This document shows positions 13,701-24,399 of a stretch of DNA of 64,000 bases, piece by piece (position 1 is the stretch's first letter; every line of letters starts with the position of its first letter). Made by a program: the position numbers and the translations under genes. The stretch spans positions 124,001-188,000 of the forward strand of contig JAVYIG010000318.1 in assembly GCA_035222895.1 (NCBI GenBank). The letters run 5' to 3'. This stretch comes from Strongylocentrotus droebachiensis. Taxonomy: Eukaryota > Echinodermata > Echinoidea > Camarodonta > Strongylocentrotidae. The notes beneath the pieces were generated by a model, which had not been told where the DNA came from, searched no databases, and worked only from the letters and a program-made list of their open reading frames with translations.

Positions 13701-14418
13701 CGTTTGTTAAACATGAATAGCTCCGCCCACGAGACCCCTCATTGGTGACGACGTACACCCAGACGGGCACATCAACCATACACACGTAACAATAACGAGA
13801 GCCTTATGAGGTCAATTGTGAATCAGAGGATACAAGATCTCCTGTGAGCCTTACCCTGATTTTTGCATAAAACTTGCATAAATTAGCTTTTTTTTAACTA
13901 GGATGCCAGTCACCGATTTCATGGCACCCTATCTAAAATTACTGCTTTTGATTAAAAAAAATGACTCACATGCCAAAAATCGCGCTTTTGTAAAACCTTT
14001 CCCTAAAATTGTACACGTGAGGAATGCAATGCAAATATATATTGTAAAACAAGACGTTAGGTATTTCTCCCTTGACCATCTTTCTTTTGAGTCGCCTTTT
14101 GTTAAGCACGATTTATATTAGTCCATTTTTTTAAAGATTAACGCAGTTGACATTATTATTTTTTGTTGTAAACCTATTGTTGCTTGGTATGAAAAGGACG
14201 TCATTAGCCAAACAAACATTTTTTAATATTCAATACTTCCTGAATGAAGAAAAATAGTTCAATTTAGTATTGACTTGCATTTTGTGTGAGCGATTGTAAA
14301 AAGGTAAAATACCATGATGAAAGGAAATCTCAAATATCATGAAAAAGATGACAAGGTGCATAAGATTAATTGTGTATGCTCCTTCTACATACCTTTGTTA
14401 TCATCATATGTTTTACAG
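10789..14418. other. Intergenic stretch without a recognised gene
   Basis: I see no Ig, FN3 or transposase coding here. A minus-strand open frame of 146 codons (11332-11772) and one of 78 codons (13549-13785) have no recognisable domain or partner exons. A TATATAAG at 12841-12848 in a locally GC-richer patch is the only promoter-like sequence noticed. Confidence 0.4.
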
Positions 14419-14564
14419 CGATCCCAGATCCACCTCATAACCCAGATCCACCTCATAACCTCTCCATCAAGCCCTACCAGCCGACATCTTCAACTTTAAT
14501 CGTTGCCTGGCAACCTGTGTTCCTTGTAGGCGGATTCTATATAGCAAGCGTTCCTCCGACTTGA
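14419..14564 (+). pseudogene. FN3 exon relic 1, with internal 18-bp duplication
   Basis: After a good acceptor (TTTTACAG) the frame reads like the start of the FN3 exon of gene A (IPDPP... STLIVAWQP) and ends at TGA after about 48 codons, roughly half an FN3 domain. An 18-bp segment, CCAGATCCACCTCATAAC, is duplicated in tandem. No Ig exons lie upstream, so this is an orphan fragment of a lost gene unit. Confidence 0.7.
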
Positions 14565-15746
14565 ATAATGGATCAGAGAAAAATAAGATTACCGCTTTAA
14601 AGCGGTGTGTACTAAGCTAGCTGAATAAATCTTACGACGTATCAACCCATATACATTTAAGCAACTCAACAAGTGACTGAACCATATATATGATAATATC
14701 GGAAATAGCTGGCTTCGTTCATCAACCAGTTGTCTTAGAAATCTTTAACACATGTTTTTAAAGGCCGACTTCCCTCTTCAGTTCATTAAGCTAACATTCG
14801 TCTTAGGTATGTTTGGCAAATGATTTATTAATCTTAGTTTGTTTAAGTTCTCAAATACGACTATAAGCTATTCATCTTGTTATTATGTTTCCTATGTAAT
14901 TAATTTGGTTTCAAACTCGCTAAATTTTGATCTGCCTCATGCCAAAAACCAGGGGCGTAAATCCCGGGGGATGGGAGGGGGGCTGCATTCCCCCCCCCCC
15001 CCCTGGCTTGAAGTAGGGGGGGGGGGTGGCCTGTACAATCACCCCCCAGCCTGATATTACAACCAAAAATGCATAATGCATGAGAAATGATTTATTTGTT
15101 TATGTATTTATAACTGTATAGCCTACACGTATACAGTATGTCACGATCATTAAGGTTAGTTGCGCGACGTGCGTGAACAAGCACTTCATAAACTTCAGAA
15201 TACATTTTCGTTATTTTGAAAGGTATTATTATAGCCCGGACGTAAAGTGCGCCAGCGAGCGCTTAAAAAGTGCAATCATGTGCAGTAGATGCCCGGCTCC
15301 CCCCCCCCTAATTAAGTGTTATTTAGGGTACGCGTATGCTCGTTCCTTACGCGTACCCCCCCCCCCCCTCTCAGGACTGCCAACATTTCTGAATCCCCCT
15401 TTCGCTGGCTTTTCGCTGGATTTTCCTGCCTTGGAGACCCACCCCCCCCCCCCGAATCCGGAACACTGCTAAATGTACCACGTCCCCCCCCCCCCCCCAA
15501 AAAAAAAAAAAAAAAAAAAAAAATCAGGTGAGCTCTAGTCGATCGAGGGGGCCGATGTTTTTACTTTTTAAAATGAAATAATCCTGAATGAACTTTCAAA
15601 GCTAGCAGGAATTTCAGGAATTTGATCCTGGGATTTGATAAATTTTTCTATGAAATTCAAAATATTTTATAACCTCCTTTTTACATTTCTCAGGATTCCA
15701 AAGAGAGAGAGAAAAAAAAAACACCCCCTTTTTAAAGAAACTAAGA

Positions 15747-16525
15747 GTCGAGAACGGTACAACGAATCGTCTTCTTTCTCTAATTATTTAATGAAACGTA
15801 AAAGCTTCCGCGCTTTGCGCGGGTGGGGGATGGGAAAAACTGAATTCAGCTGAGGATTAAAAGTCGAAAGCGGTACAACGAATCGTCTTCTTTCTCTAAT
15901 GATTTAATGAAACGTAAAAGCTTCCGCGCTTCGCGCGGGAGGTGGGGAAGGAAAAAACTGAATTCAGATGAGGATTAAAAGTCAAGAACGGTACAACGAA
16001 TCGTCTTCTTTCTCTAATGATTTAATGAAACGTACAAGCTTACGCGCTTCGCACGGGAGGGGGGAAGGGAAAAACTGAATTCAGATGAGGATTAAAAGTC
16101 AAGAACGGTACACGAATCGTCTTCTTTCTCTAATGATTTAATGAAACGTAAAAGCTTCCGCGCTTCGCGCGGGAGGGGGGAAGGGAAAAACTGAATTCAG
16201 ATGAGGATTAAAAGTCAAGAACGGTACAACGAATCGTCTTCTTTCTCTAATGATTTAATGAAACGTAAAAGCTTCAGCACTTCGCGCGGGAGGTGGGGGA
16301 AGGGAAAAACTGAATTCAGATGATGATTAAAAGTCGAGAACGGTACAACGAATCGTCTTCTTTCTCTAATGATTTAATGAAACGTAAAAGCTTCCGCATT
16401 TTGCGCGGGAGGTGGGGAAGGGAAAAACTGAATTCAGATGAGGATTAAAAGTCGAGAACGGTACAACGAATCGTCTTCTTTCTCTAATGATTTAATGATA
16501 CGTAAAAGCTTCGGCGCTTTGCGGA
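15747..16525. repeat. About 117-bp minisatellite, seven copies, with GC hairpin
   Basis: Copies start near 15747, 15863, 15981, 16098, 16214, 16333 and 16451 (spacing 116-119 bp). Each contains GGTACAACGAATCGTC and, near its end, the hairpin CCGCGCTTCGCGCGG (stem CCGCGC/GCGCGG, loop TTC). The array lies wholly inside the hAT-like element. Confidence 0.9.
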
Positions 16526-16675
16526 GGAGGGAGGGGGAAATCGCCCCTCCTTGCCCCCCCCCCCCCCCCATTACGCCAATGATTTCAAATTTGCCCCCCC
16601 CCCTAAGAAATCCTGGATCTGTGTATGTATGCATGTATACAAATATGTCCATGTGTTTGGGTACGTGTGTGTTTG

Positions 16676-16745
16676 TTGTTTGTGCGCGTATGTGTGTGCG
16701 TGTGTGTGTGTGTGTGTGTGCTGTGTGTTGTGTGTTTGTGCGTGC
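16676..16745. repeat. GT/GC microsatellite
   Basis: An imperfect run of GT dinucleotides merges into alternating GCGC. The minus-strand and plus-strand open frames here are artefacts of the simple repeat. Confidence 0.9.
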
Positions 16746-17412
16746 GCGAACGCGCGCGCTTGCTTAAATTAGTGTGGGCGTGTGCTCGTGCTAGTATGTG
16801 ATGGCTATCGCCGATCATCCCCCCCCCCCCCACTCCTCGGTACGGATTTACGCCCCTGCCAAATACACAAATTAGACTATCCTTATTTGCAGTGCCTCAG
16901 AGGTTTAATACTGTCTATATTAGTTGCTAACAAGATGACAACGTTTAATGCGTGGGCATAATGAATACAATATTTGATGATCCAACAATAGCGTGTAGGA
17001 AGTTTGAAAACTAAAAAAAACCGTATCTATCCAATTTCAAATTAAGGTTATTAATCATAACCTAAAGATCGTTTTTGTATCAGAGCTCATAAGAATATTT
17101 GAAATTTAAAGATATTTCGGTAAAAGGCTTGTAGAAGAATGTATAATATATTCGTTTATTTATCATAATAAAATCTTACAATGTATAAAAACGTTAAACT
17201 CACTGTTTAGCTGTCTTACTGTGTAAGTGGGTGGATGGCTTTGTGTACTCGTGCGGTGTGTGCGGTGGTGTGTGTGTGTGTGTTTTTTTTTGTTGTTTGG
17301 GGGTTCAATTACTGCCTTTACCATTTCTCAAAGACCATTTTCACTCCAGAATAAAAGAACTAGTGTCAGATACTACAAGACATATATGTTTATTGTTGTT
17401 CGTGTGTCTGCA

Positions 17413-17514
17413 ATCCTGGATCCACCTCATAACCTCTCCATCAAGCCCTACCGGCCGCCATCTTCAACTCTCTCCACTGCCTGGCAACCTGTGTTCCTTG
17501 TAGGAGGATTCTAG
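17413..17514 (+). pseudogene. FN3 exon relic 2
   Basis: This is nearly identical to relic 1 across the coding start and for about 200 bp beyond its stop, so the two are a local duplication about 3 kb apart. Here the expected AG acceptor is missing (TCTGCAATCC against ACAGCGATCC in relic 1) and the frame stops after about 34 codons. Confidence 0.65.
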
Positions 17515-18094
17515 CAAGCGTTCCTGTGAGTTGAATAATGGATCAGAGAAAAATTCCCGCTTTGCGGCGGTGCAACTAGCTCAATTAATCCTACAACGTA
17601 TCATCTTATTAACATTTTGAACAATTCCTCACGTGCCCGAAGCAGCTTGACCACTTTGATAGAACATGGGATATAAGAATTTCTGCCCGCTCAAGGGGGG
17701 GGGGGGGGGTTTAAACCGCCAACCCCTCCCCCTAGGACCGCCCCTGATAGTCATAATTAACATATAACATGACCTAATGTCAAGAGTGTATAAAGTGAAG
17801 TAATTAAGGTTCTTTCTGATTCTTAACCCAAACCACTGTGTATATTTCGTGAGTGTATTCATTTTTTATAGTCCAGAAATGGTAGAAATATAAACTTTGC
17901 TACATGTTTTTGTTTCTTATAGGAACTTTTAAATCAAACAAGTGACTTATTAAAAGCCACGATACATGTTGGTATTACACGCGCTAAATATTAATTGCTA
18001 TATCGATATCAAAAACCTATGGACAACTTGCACAATACATATTGTTTTGATACCTTCCAATTTGAAGTATTTTGCCATAGAGCCTGAAGAAAAA

Positions 18095-18200
18095 AGAGCG
18101 CCCCTATTGTTTAATCATTTATAACGTGTTACTTGTCATTTCAAATTGATGCTCTGGTGAAGATTTTGAAACTGAACCAGTGTCAGAAGGGTATATAAAA
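18095..18200 (+). promoter_or_regulatory. Putative type 1 promoter block of gene C
   Basis: A block starting AGAGCGCCCC and ending GTGTCAGAAGG is conserved upstream of genes C, E, G and I. In C it contains GAAACTGAAC at 18168-18177 and is followed by TATATAAAA at 18192-18200, about 240 bp before the start codon. Conservation among spacers that otherwise drift suggests function; which factor binds is unknown. Confidence 0.5.
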
Positions 18201-18432
18201 ATGCTAGCATCCATCATGATATTTGTTTCGGTTTCAACACCAAAAACCGCATATCGCCGACGAATCATCCAATAGATGGTAGATCTCTTCAAAGCAATCG
18301 TCTAGCACGCTGTTTACTGTTTGCTTTCTTTCATCATGGAGTCTCCACCATCTCCCTGCTTTCATAATCAAATAGTTCATTATCGGACAGAGTTGTAAAG
18401 TAGCCCTTTTTATGGCAGTATGCGATGACTGA

Positions 18433-21400
18433 ATGATGATATTGATTTGTGCAAAAGCTCTTTTTTTTCTGGTTTTTATCATCTCCAAATGTGGTAAGTT
18501 GTACTTCATCTTTGGATTGTAAGTGTAAAGTGAGCTTAGCCTCGATGGGATTTCGGGAGGTGTAATTAATATAATGAATGCAATATTTTGTTTAGGCAAA
18601 AATATCCATACTCCTTTGATTCATGATTTCCAAACGCTCTATATCGTGTAAGCCGCCATATTTTGTTTTATTATCCCAATTACATGATGGAGGTACAAAG
18701 ATCATTGTCAACGAAACTGGTCAGAAAGCTAAACTATCATATAAATTGTACCAACTCAGAGATTGTCGTACATATCACTTATACTTATGCATTACTTTGT
18801 ATTACACACACGTATTGGAAACTATTCTGTGCGATCAATCAAGATACTTGAACGTGGGGCCATTATCATTTATCGTCAAGGTGTTTAACAGAAAGTGTAT
18901 TTAAACGATGGGAAAGCTATTAGGAATGTCACGCCCTCACCCCCCCCCCCATCTACTATTGAATAACAATTGAAAGAAAGCAAAAAGTAAGATGAAAGAG
19001 AAAGAGAAAGAGGAACAGGGAAACAAGCAGGAAAAGAACAAGATTGGAACATCATCATAACCTCTTTCATAATCAAGCGGTAGTCTTGAAAATTTGCACT
19101 TCATTTGCTGAGTACACCGGTGCCCCTCCCCCCCCCCCCCACTAGTCCAGTAATCCTTACTTTAATTTCACCCATACAGGATACAATGCATTTGAAGTGT
19201 CGATTCGAACGGGCAACTCTCTACCAGTCATCGGGGAAGATTTCACACTGGTCTGTACCTTTACCCCGCAAACCAGGAATCGACTTGTAATTTGGGAAAG
19301 GAGAGGTAGTTTTAATACGCTGGCCTCTCACGAATGTAAGGATTATGGTTCTTGTGGATTTACTGTTCTTGAACAATGGAAATTCAGCTTGTTAGCAGAC
19401 TATTACAGTGCGAATCTTACAATAAAACATCTTCACAAAAGTGATGGAGACAACTACCAATGCACTGTAAGCGATACGGTTGGACCAGCGAATCCCGGAT
19501 CATCTAGCATGCAAGTAACTCCATTACTACCAGGTATACTATTCATTAAAACAAACTACAAAGCAAAGTAAAAGGATAACGTATTCATTCATACATATCA
19601 CTGAGGCAAACAGTACAAAAAAGGATCTTCCAGTATTACATTTTACACAAAGATTGGCGTGTTCTTAACTTGATATACTCTGCAAAGCATTCGATAAAAC
19701 AATCAGTGGTAAAGTTTTGAAAATGTATCTAAATATTCGGCTACAAACTAACTTACACGACAACACCAACATAGGGCTGGTTAAATGATTACTTTAACGA
19801 TATGTGATACTCCTATATCTAATTTTTGGAGTTGTAACTTTGAATGTTTGTGATAACAGTCAATAGTGATTACATCTCAAGGATGAAGACTATCAGATAG
19901 AACAAATTATATTGGAGTTTGGTTTTTAATCGTAGATATTCCCTTTTATGTCGCTAGCCCCGCCCAGTTGGCTCCTTTTCACTAACGTAAGATCGAGCAG
20001 CTACCTGAGCAACATCAGTGTTACGGTATCAGCTGGACAGCCGTACGACATCATATGTGAAGCATACGGGGCAAGGCCTCCTGCAGTACTGGAATGGCGT
20101 ATACCAGATGGTGTAACCGTTGTCTGTCAAGATCAGTCTGATGTTGTACGAGGCAAAAGCTATGTCTCTCTGAACGCTGTAACAATCAGACCCTCTAGGA
20201 ATGATCAAGGAAAGAATCTCGGCTGCGTAGCATCACATCCAAAACTACAAAATGATCTTCAACGCTCAGTTCACCTGAATATTCAGGGTAAGTAAACGTG
20301 TTAAGGTAGCATGTCTTCCCTGTAGTTATGTGGTGCCAATATCATAACAGGTGAGATCAGTGTTGTATTTCTCTTTATGTACTAAAAATCGAGCAGTTTC
20401 TGGGCCGAAATATCAATAAATGTTTACACATGTTTATTCACGAGATTCATATTTTTTCTACAAGTATTTTCTTTCCATTCATATGTACAAACGTATTAAA
20501 TATATATATATTTCCTAAAAACACTATCTAGCGTTTCTAACATGATTTCTTCTAAATTTCTCTTTTATTAAGTTTTGCCCTCTAGCCTGTTGCTTTTTCT
20601 ATCCGGAGAAAGCGAGAAAAACGGACAAGGGTCAACCACCATTTACGTTCAAGAAGGTTCATTGACTTCAATCACCTGTAAAAGTATAGGGTCCCTACCA
20701 GCAGCTGAACTATCATGGCGACTTGACGTCAACAAAAGTCTTCCCAGTAACATAAGTCTGTCAAAGTATCGCAGTGCTTTAGATCAAATTTTGTTCGACA
20801 CCGAAAGTACCATCAAGATACGTCCAGAAACAAAACACCACGGGATGTACCTTTGGTGCTATGCATCTCTGGGAGAGTTTCTTGATATACGGACAGCTAA
20901 ACTGATGGTTTATAGTGAGTTCAGGTTCTTTAATATACTGGTATACCATTTGTATTGAACTTCATAGGACATTTTTTGTTCTGAAAGTCCCATTCATCAC
21001 TTATAATTAAAAACAGGTGACTGGTTTATCTATTAATATTTACCCGATTTTAACGAAATTATCATTATAGTTATAACAAAATTGGCGTTTCCTCGGACTG
21101 GGAGGAGAAAAAAGGATTGTTTGTCAGCATGGCCCTCATGTCTTTTCTCATCGCTGTATAGCTTAATATCATATTTAAGAGCTTATATATTTAACCAAAT
21201 GAAAATTTGAGCCATCAAGGTTTTATCGATAACCATATATAATTCATTTCTGTGTAAAGGCCCACCAGATGATGTTAGAATTACTAAACTAGAGGACCTA
21301 CAAGACAGTATAAAAATCAATGTAAGCTGCAGAGCTTCCAATGGATACCCTGCACCTATCATCAATTGGTACATCGGATCTAGAAATGTGACACATAATT

Positions 21401-22215
21401 CATCTCTTAAGACTTCAGTGACTGCAGATAATCGGTATGATGCTGAAAGCACCCTTACTCTCATACCAAAGAGGATTCATTATAGGAAACCTCTTCTCTG
21501 TCAGGCAGTTCAACCTACAATACCCGCAATACGGTCAATGAATGATAGCATAGTGCTGACCATATCATGTGAGTATCCATTTTCTATAAACCTTTTGGTA
21601 AGGATATTATGATACAGAATCTCCTGAAACTGCTTTTGATATTGATAGGTGTATGTTTTCATCAAAGATTCCTTAGAGTCTTCGATTGCTATTTTCCCCT
21701 TTAATTATATATAATGTTTTTTCTATCTGTATCTAAAATTTTATAAATTTGTCACAAGTCCCCTGTGGGTTGTCTTTTTTCGATCTTACGAAGGGATCCA
21801 TATGTATAACGACCAGTCAAAGTAATGGGCTATATCTTAATTTTCGTGTTTTGTTCATGCATGCCATCGACAAGTCTGTTCATCCATTTCCATCCCCATC
21901 CCAACCCACCTTCCATCTTTCACGTTTAGGTATTAACATCTTTTGCATATGTTATTATATATTTAGGTTCATTAATGTCTTGTCCATGTCATTCTCATTG
22001 TTTTTCATTATATGAATTGGTGCTTGCTTCCAATTAAAAACATTCTAGCTTTCATGAATTCTTTTTCTATTTATCAAATGATTAATCAAACCAAAATTAT
22101 AGCATTGAATGAACAGTCTCTACCGATTTTACTGGATTTTTTTGTTACCACTGTTTAACCCTGAAATGCAGTTATCCCCGATTCACCTTCTTGGCTCATC
22201 TTCGACCAAAACTAA
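18433..22215 (+). CDS. Gene C (type 1): secreted four-Ig protein
   Basis: Exons: 18433-18493 (hydrophobic signal peptide, MMILICAKALFFLVF...), 19180-19533 (Ig1, V-like), 19958-20287 (Ig2), 20573-20914 (Ig3), 21260-21568 (Ig4), 22172-22215 (start of FN3, stop after 14 codons). All junctions are GT/AG and phase 1, and the total is 480 codons including the stop. The Ig5 exon of sister genes is absent: the intron runs straight from Ig4 to FN3. Ig3 keeps its central Trp, unlike E and G. There is no transmembrane segment, so secretion is predicted. Related to gene A's ectodomain; ligand unknown. The small signal exon is supported by matching exons at the same place in E, G and I. Confidence 0.75.
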
Positions 22216-22473
22216 ACGACATCTTCAGCTCTCTTCGTTGCCTGTCAACCGGGATGCAAAACCAAGTTACGTCATAATTGGATATGATTTAACAAACTGT
22301 CGATACACATGATTAAGATTAACTTCAAGATATCAATAGATTGGCCATGCCTTCAAATTGACGAGTTTAACCCATCTTCCATCTTTTACGTTTAGGTATT
22401 AACATCTTTTGCACATCCACAATTTAGTTTACAGGTAAAGAAGTGTGTCTGAACTGTTAACTTATGGAGACTG

Positions 22474-23427
22474 CACTGTAAAAAATAATTTGTTCATTGG
22501 TAATTTTTACGTATTTTTTCCATGTAGAATTTACTTGTAAACATTAGTTTTGCCACTTATGCACTAAATTTAAGTCTTGCTAACTCAAACTTTCAATTTA
22601 GTAGAACATACGTGGAATATTTAAGTAAAATCAAATACATAAGAACTTTAAGTAATTTCAGCTTGTATTAATTTAGTAATTTTAACTCAAAATCAGAAAT
22701 TATACGTATTACTCAAACAATTTATGTTGATTATTCTTATCTTTTTAAAGTAAGGACCGATGCAGTGCGTAATAGAAATATTTACATAATTTATGAATAT
22801 TCATTAAGACCAAATTAAACTCTTTTTAAAATAAAACAATTCTTTTTTGTGGTTGAATGAAAATTTAAGGACTTTAAAACATTTACTAATTCATTTAACA
22901 TGGCTTAGCAAAGACAAGACAATTTTTAATTGTTACCCAGTTCAAAACAAATAAAAACTTGATATTTCAGGAAATTGTCAACCAATTTTCATTTTAAGAT
23001 GCTACGATCAAGTATATATAAAATTTGGAGCCTTTCAATATGTGTCGAATTGAAGCGTATGTAATAGTTTGTGATGGTGGTAGATATATATATATACGGT
23101 TAAATCTTAAATAGAAGTAGTGTTAGTGATTAGTGATTAATCTTAAATAGAAGTAGTGAATGATTAGTGGATGTTACTTGTTAGATTAGATGGGTACCAA
23201 ATCGTGCAATATGTAATCCTATCATAGCTTTTTTTTTTATTATCTAAAATGATTACAATACTTGAATTATTTACGTTAATGTAACTCGATTTAACTGAGT
23301 AAAAATTTATTCAGCAAAATAAGTAAATTCTACTTAAGATGCCGTAGGTAATATTTACTTAATAAAAATAAGGCAATTCTTTTCCTCAATTTTATTGAGT
23401 TATTTCGACTATTATTTTTTTACAGTG
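22474..23427. mobile_element. Terminal-inverted-repeat element, about 954 bp, non-coding
   Basis: CACTGTAAAAAATAAT at 22474 is matched by its complement ending at 23427 (with one extra A). The interior is very AT-rich with no open frame and is absent from the equivalent spacers E/F and G/H. It looks like a MITE-type DNA element inserted after the array duplicated. I could not define a clean target-site duplication. Confidence 0.5.
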
Positions 23428-24129
23428 TGCATAGTCTAGCATACTTAGTAAGCGATGCACTGTAGCTCATCCTGACACAGCTCGAGAATGGAAGAGTTCA
23501 CTAACCACGAGGCTTTTTGAAAGTGTTTTAAAGTTTTATAATAATAGATTATATAGCTACGGACTACACATGAGTACGCCCTGACTGTAGAAGCCGGGAA
23601 AAAGATGACATATTTACAAAAGATTTACACATATGAACAATGATCATATTGCCTTCTAATCGAATATAGTAAGTCGATTTCTTTACAGCGTATCTAAACT
23701 GCAGTTTCTCTTTGGAGCATAAATATTGACTACAGTATATCAACTGGGACCCCTTATATCCAAGGCAAGATATTGGTTGGTAATTGGAACACTTTCGGTT
23801 TACAGGCGAAAGTACAAAATAAATTATTTCGCGATTACTGGAAAGGATTTGTTTTCTTGAAAACTCAAACGTGCTATTCGGTTTTATTTTAGTATAGAAC
23901 GTATTTATGTCCATTAGGGTAAGAAATAAAACATATATCCCCTAAACACTTATCCCATTGTGTAAAATACAACATTTTATATAATTCCCTGCCATTCCTC
24001 TTCCTAAAGATATTTACCTATCATATACAACGTAATGGCATTATCGAAAGTTAAAAGTAAAACAATATGAATAGTCAATGGTTGACTCATGATAACAACT
24101 AGCTGATACTTCCAAAATAGCCACTTACA

Positions 24130-24220
24130 GTAAGTTTCCGAACCTCCCCTTTTTTATTTGAAACTGACAGCGCACTTATGCTCTTCATTGAGATAGATTC
24201 CTTTTACTTTCGAAGCGCAA
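24130..24220 (+). promoter_or_regulatory. Putative type 2 promoter block of gene D
   Basis: A block containing GAAACTGACAGCGCACTT (GAAACTGA at 24160-24167) and CTTTCGAAGCGCAA is nearly identical before gene H. In both cases GAAACTGA lies 240 bp before the homologous start codon. Gene F has a weaker version around 35890-35955. Confidence 0.45.
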
Positions 24221-24399
24221 GATAGAAGTGCATGCGCATATCAGCCGCTTTTCCTTGTGTCCACTCATTCACTCATTGCAAACCATTACTGCACATCGTT
24301 ATTTTTTTAATTATCCAGATATCACGCTACGTTGCAGGATGATTTATGCAAAGCACCTCCGATGTTGAAATATTCAAGGAAGTGAGACGTAATAACAAC

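Larger units (their letters stand above)
14950..16858. mobile_element. Non-autonomous hAT-like DNA transposon, 1.9 kb
   Basis: The ends are inverted copies of CAGGGGCGTAAATCC (14950 forward; complement ending at 16858). They are flanked by 8-bp direct repeats CCAAAAAC (14942-14949) and CCAAATAC (16859-16866), with one mismatch. CAGGGG-type ends and an 8-bp target duplication are hallmarks of the hAT superfamily. The interior has poly-C/G runs, an A-run, a 117-bp minisatellite and a GT microsatellite, but no transposase. Confidence 0.8.

Noticed and set aside
17690-17746. Complete hAT-like element ending at CGCCCCTG
   Set aside because: Only one end is visible; no partner end or matching 8-bp duplication (ATAGTCAT) was found nearby.
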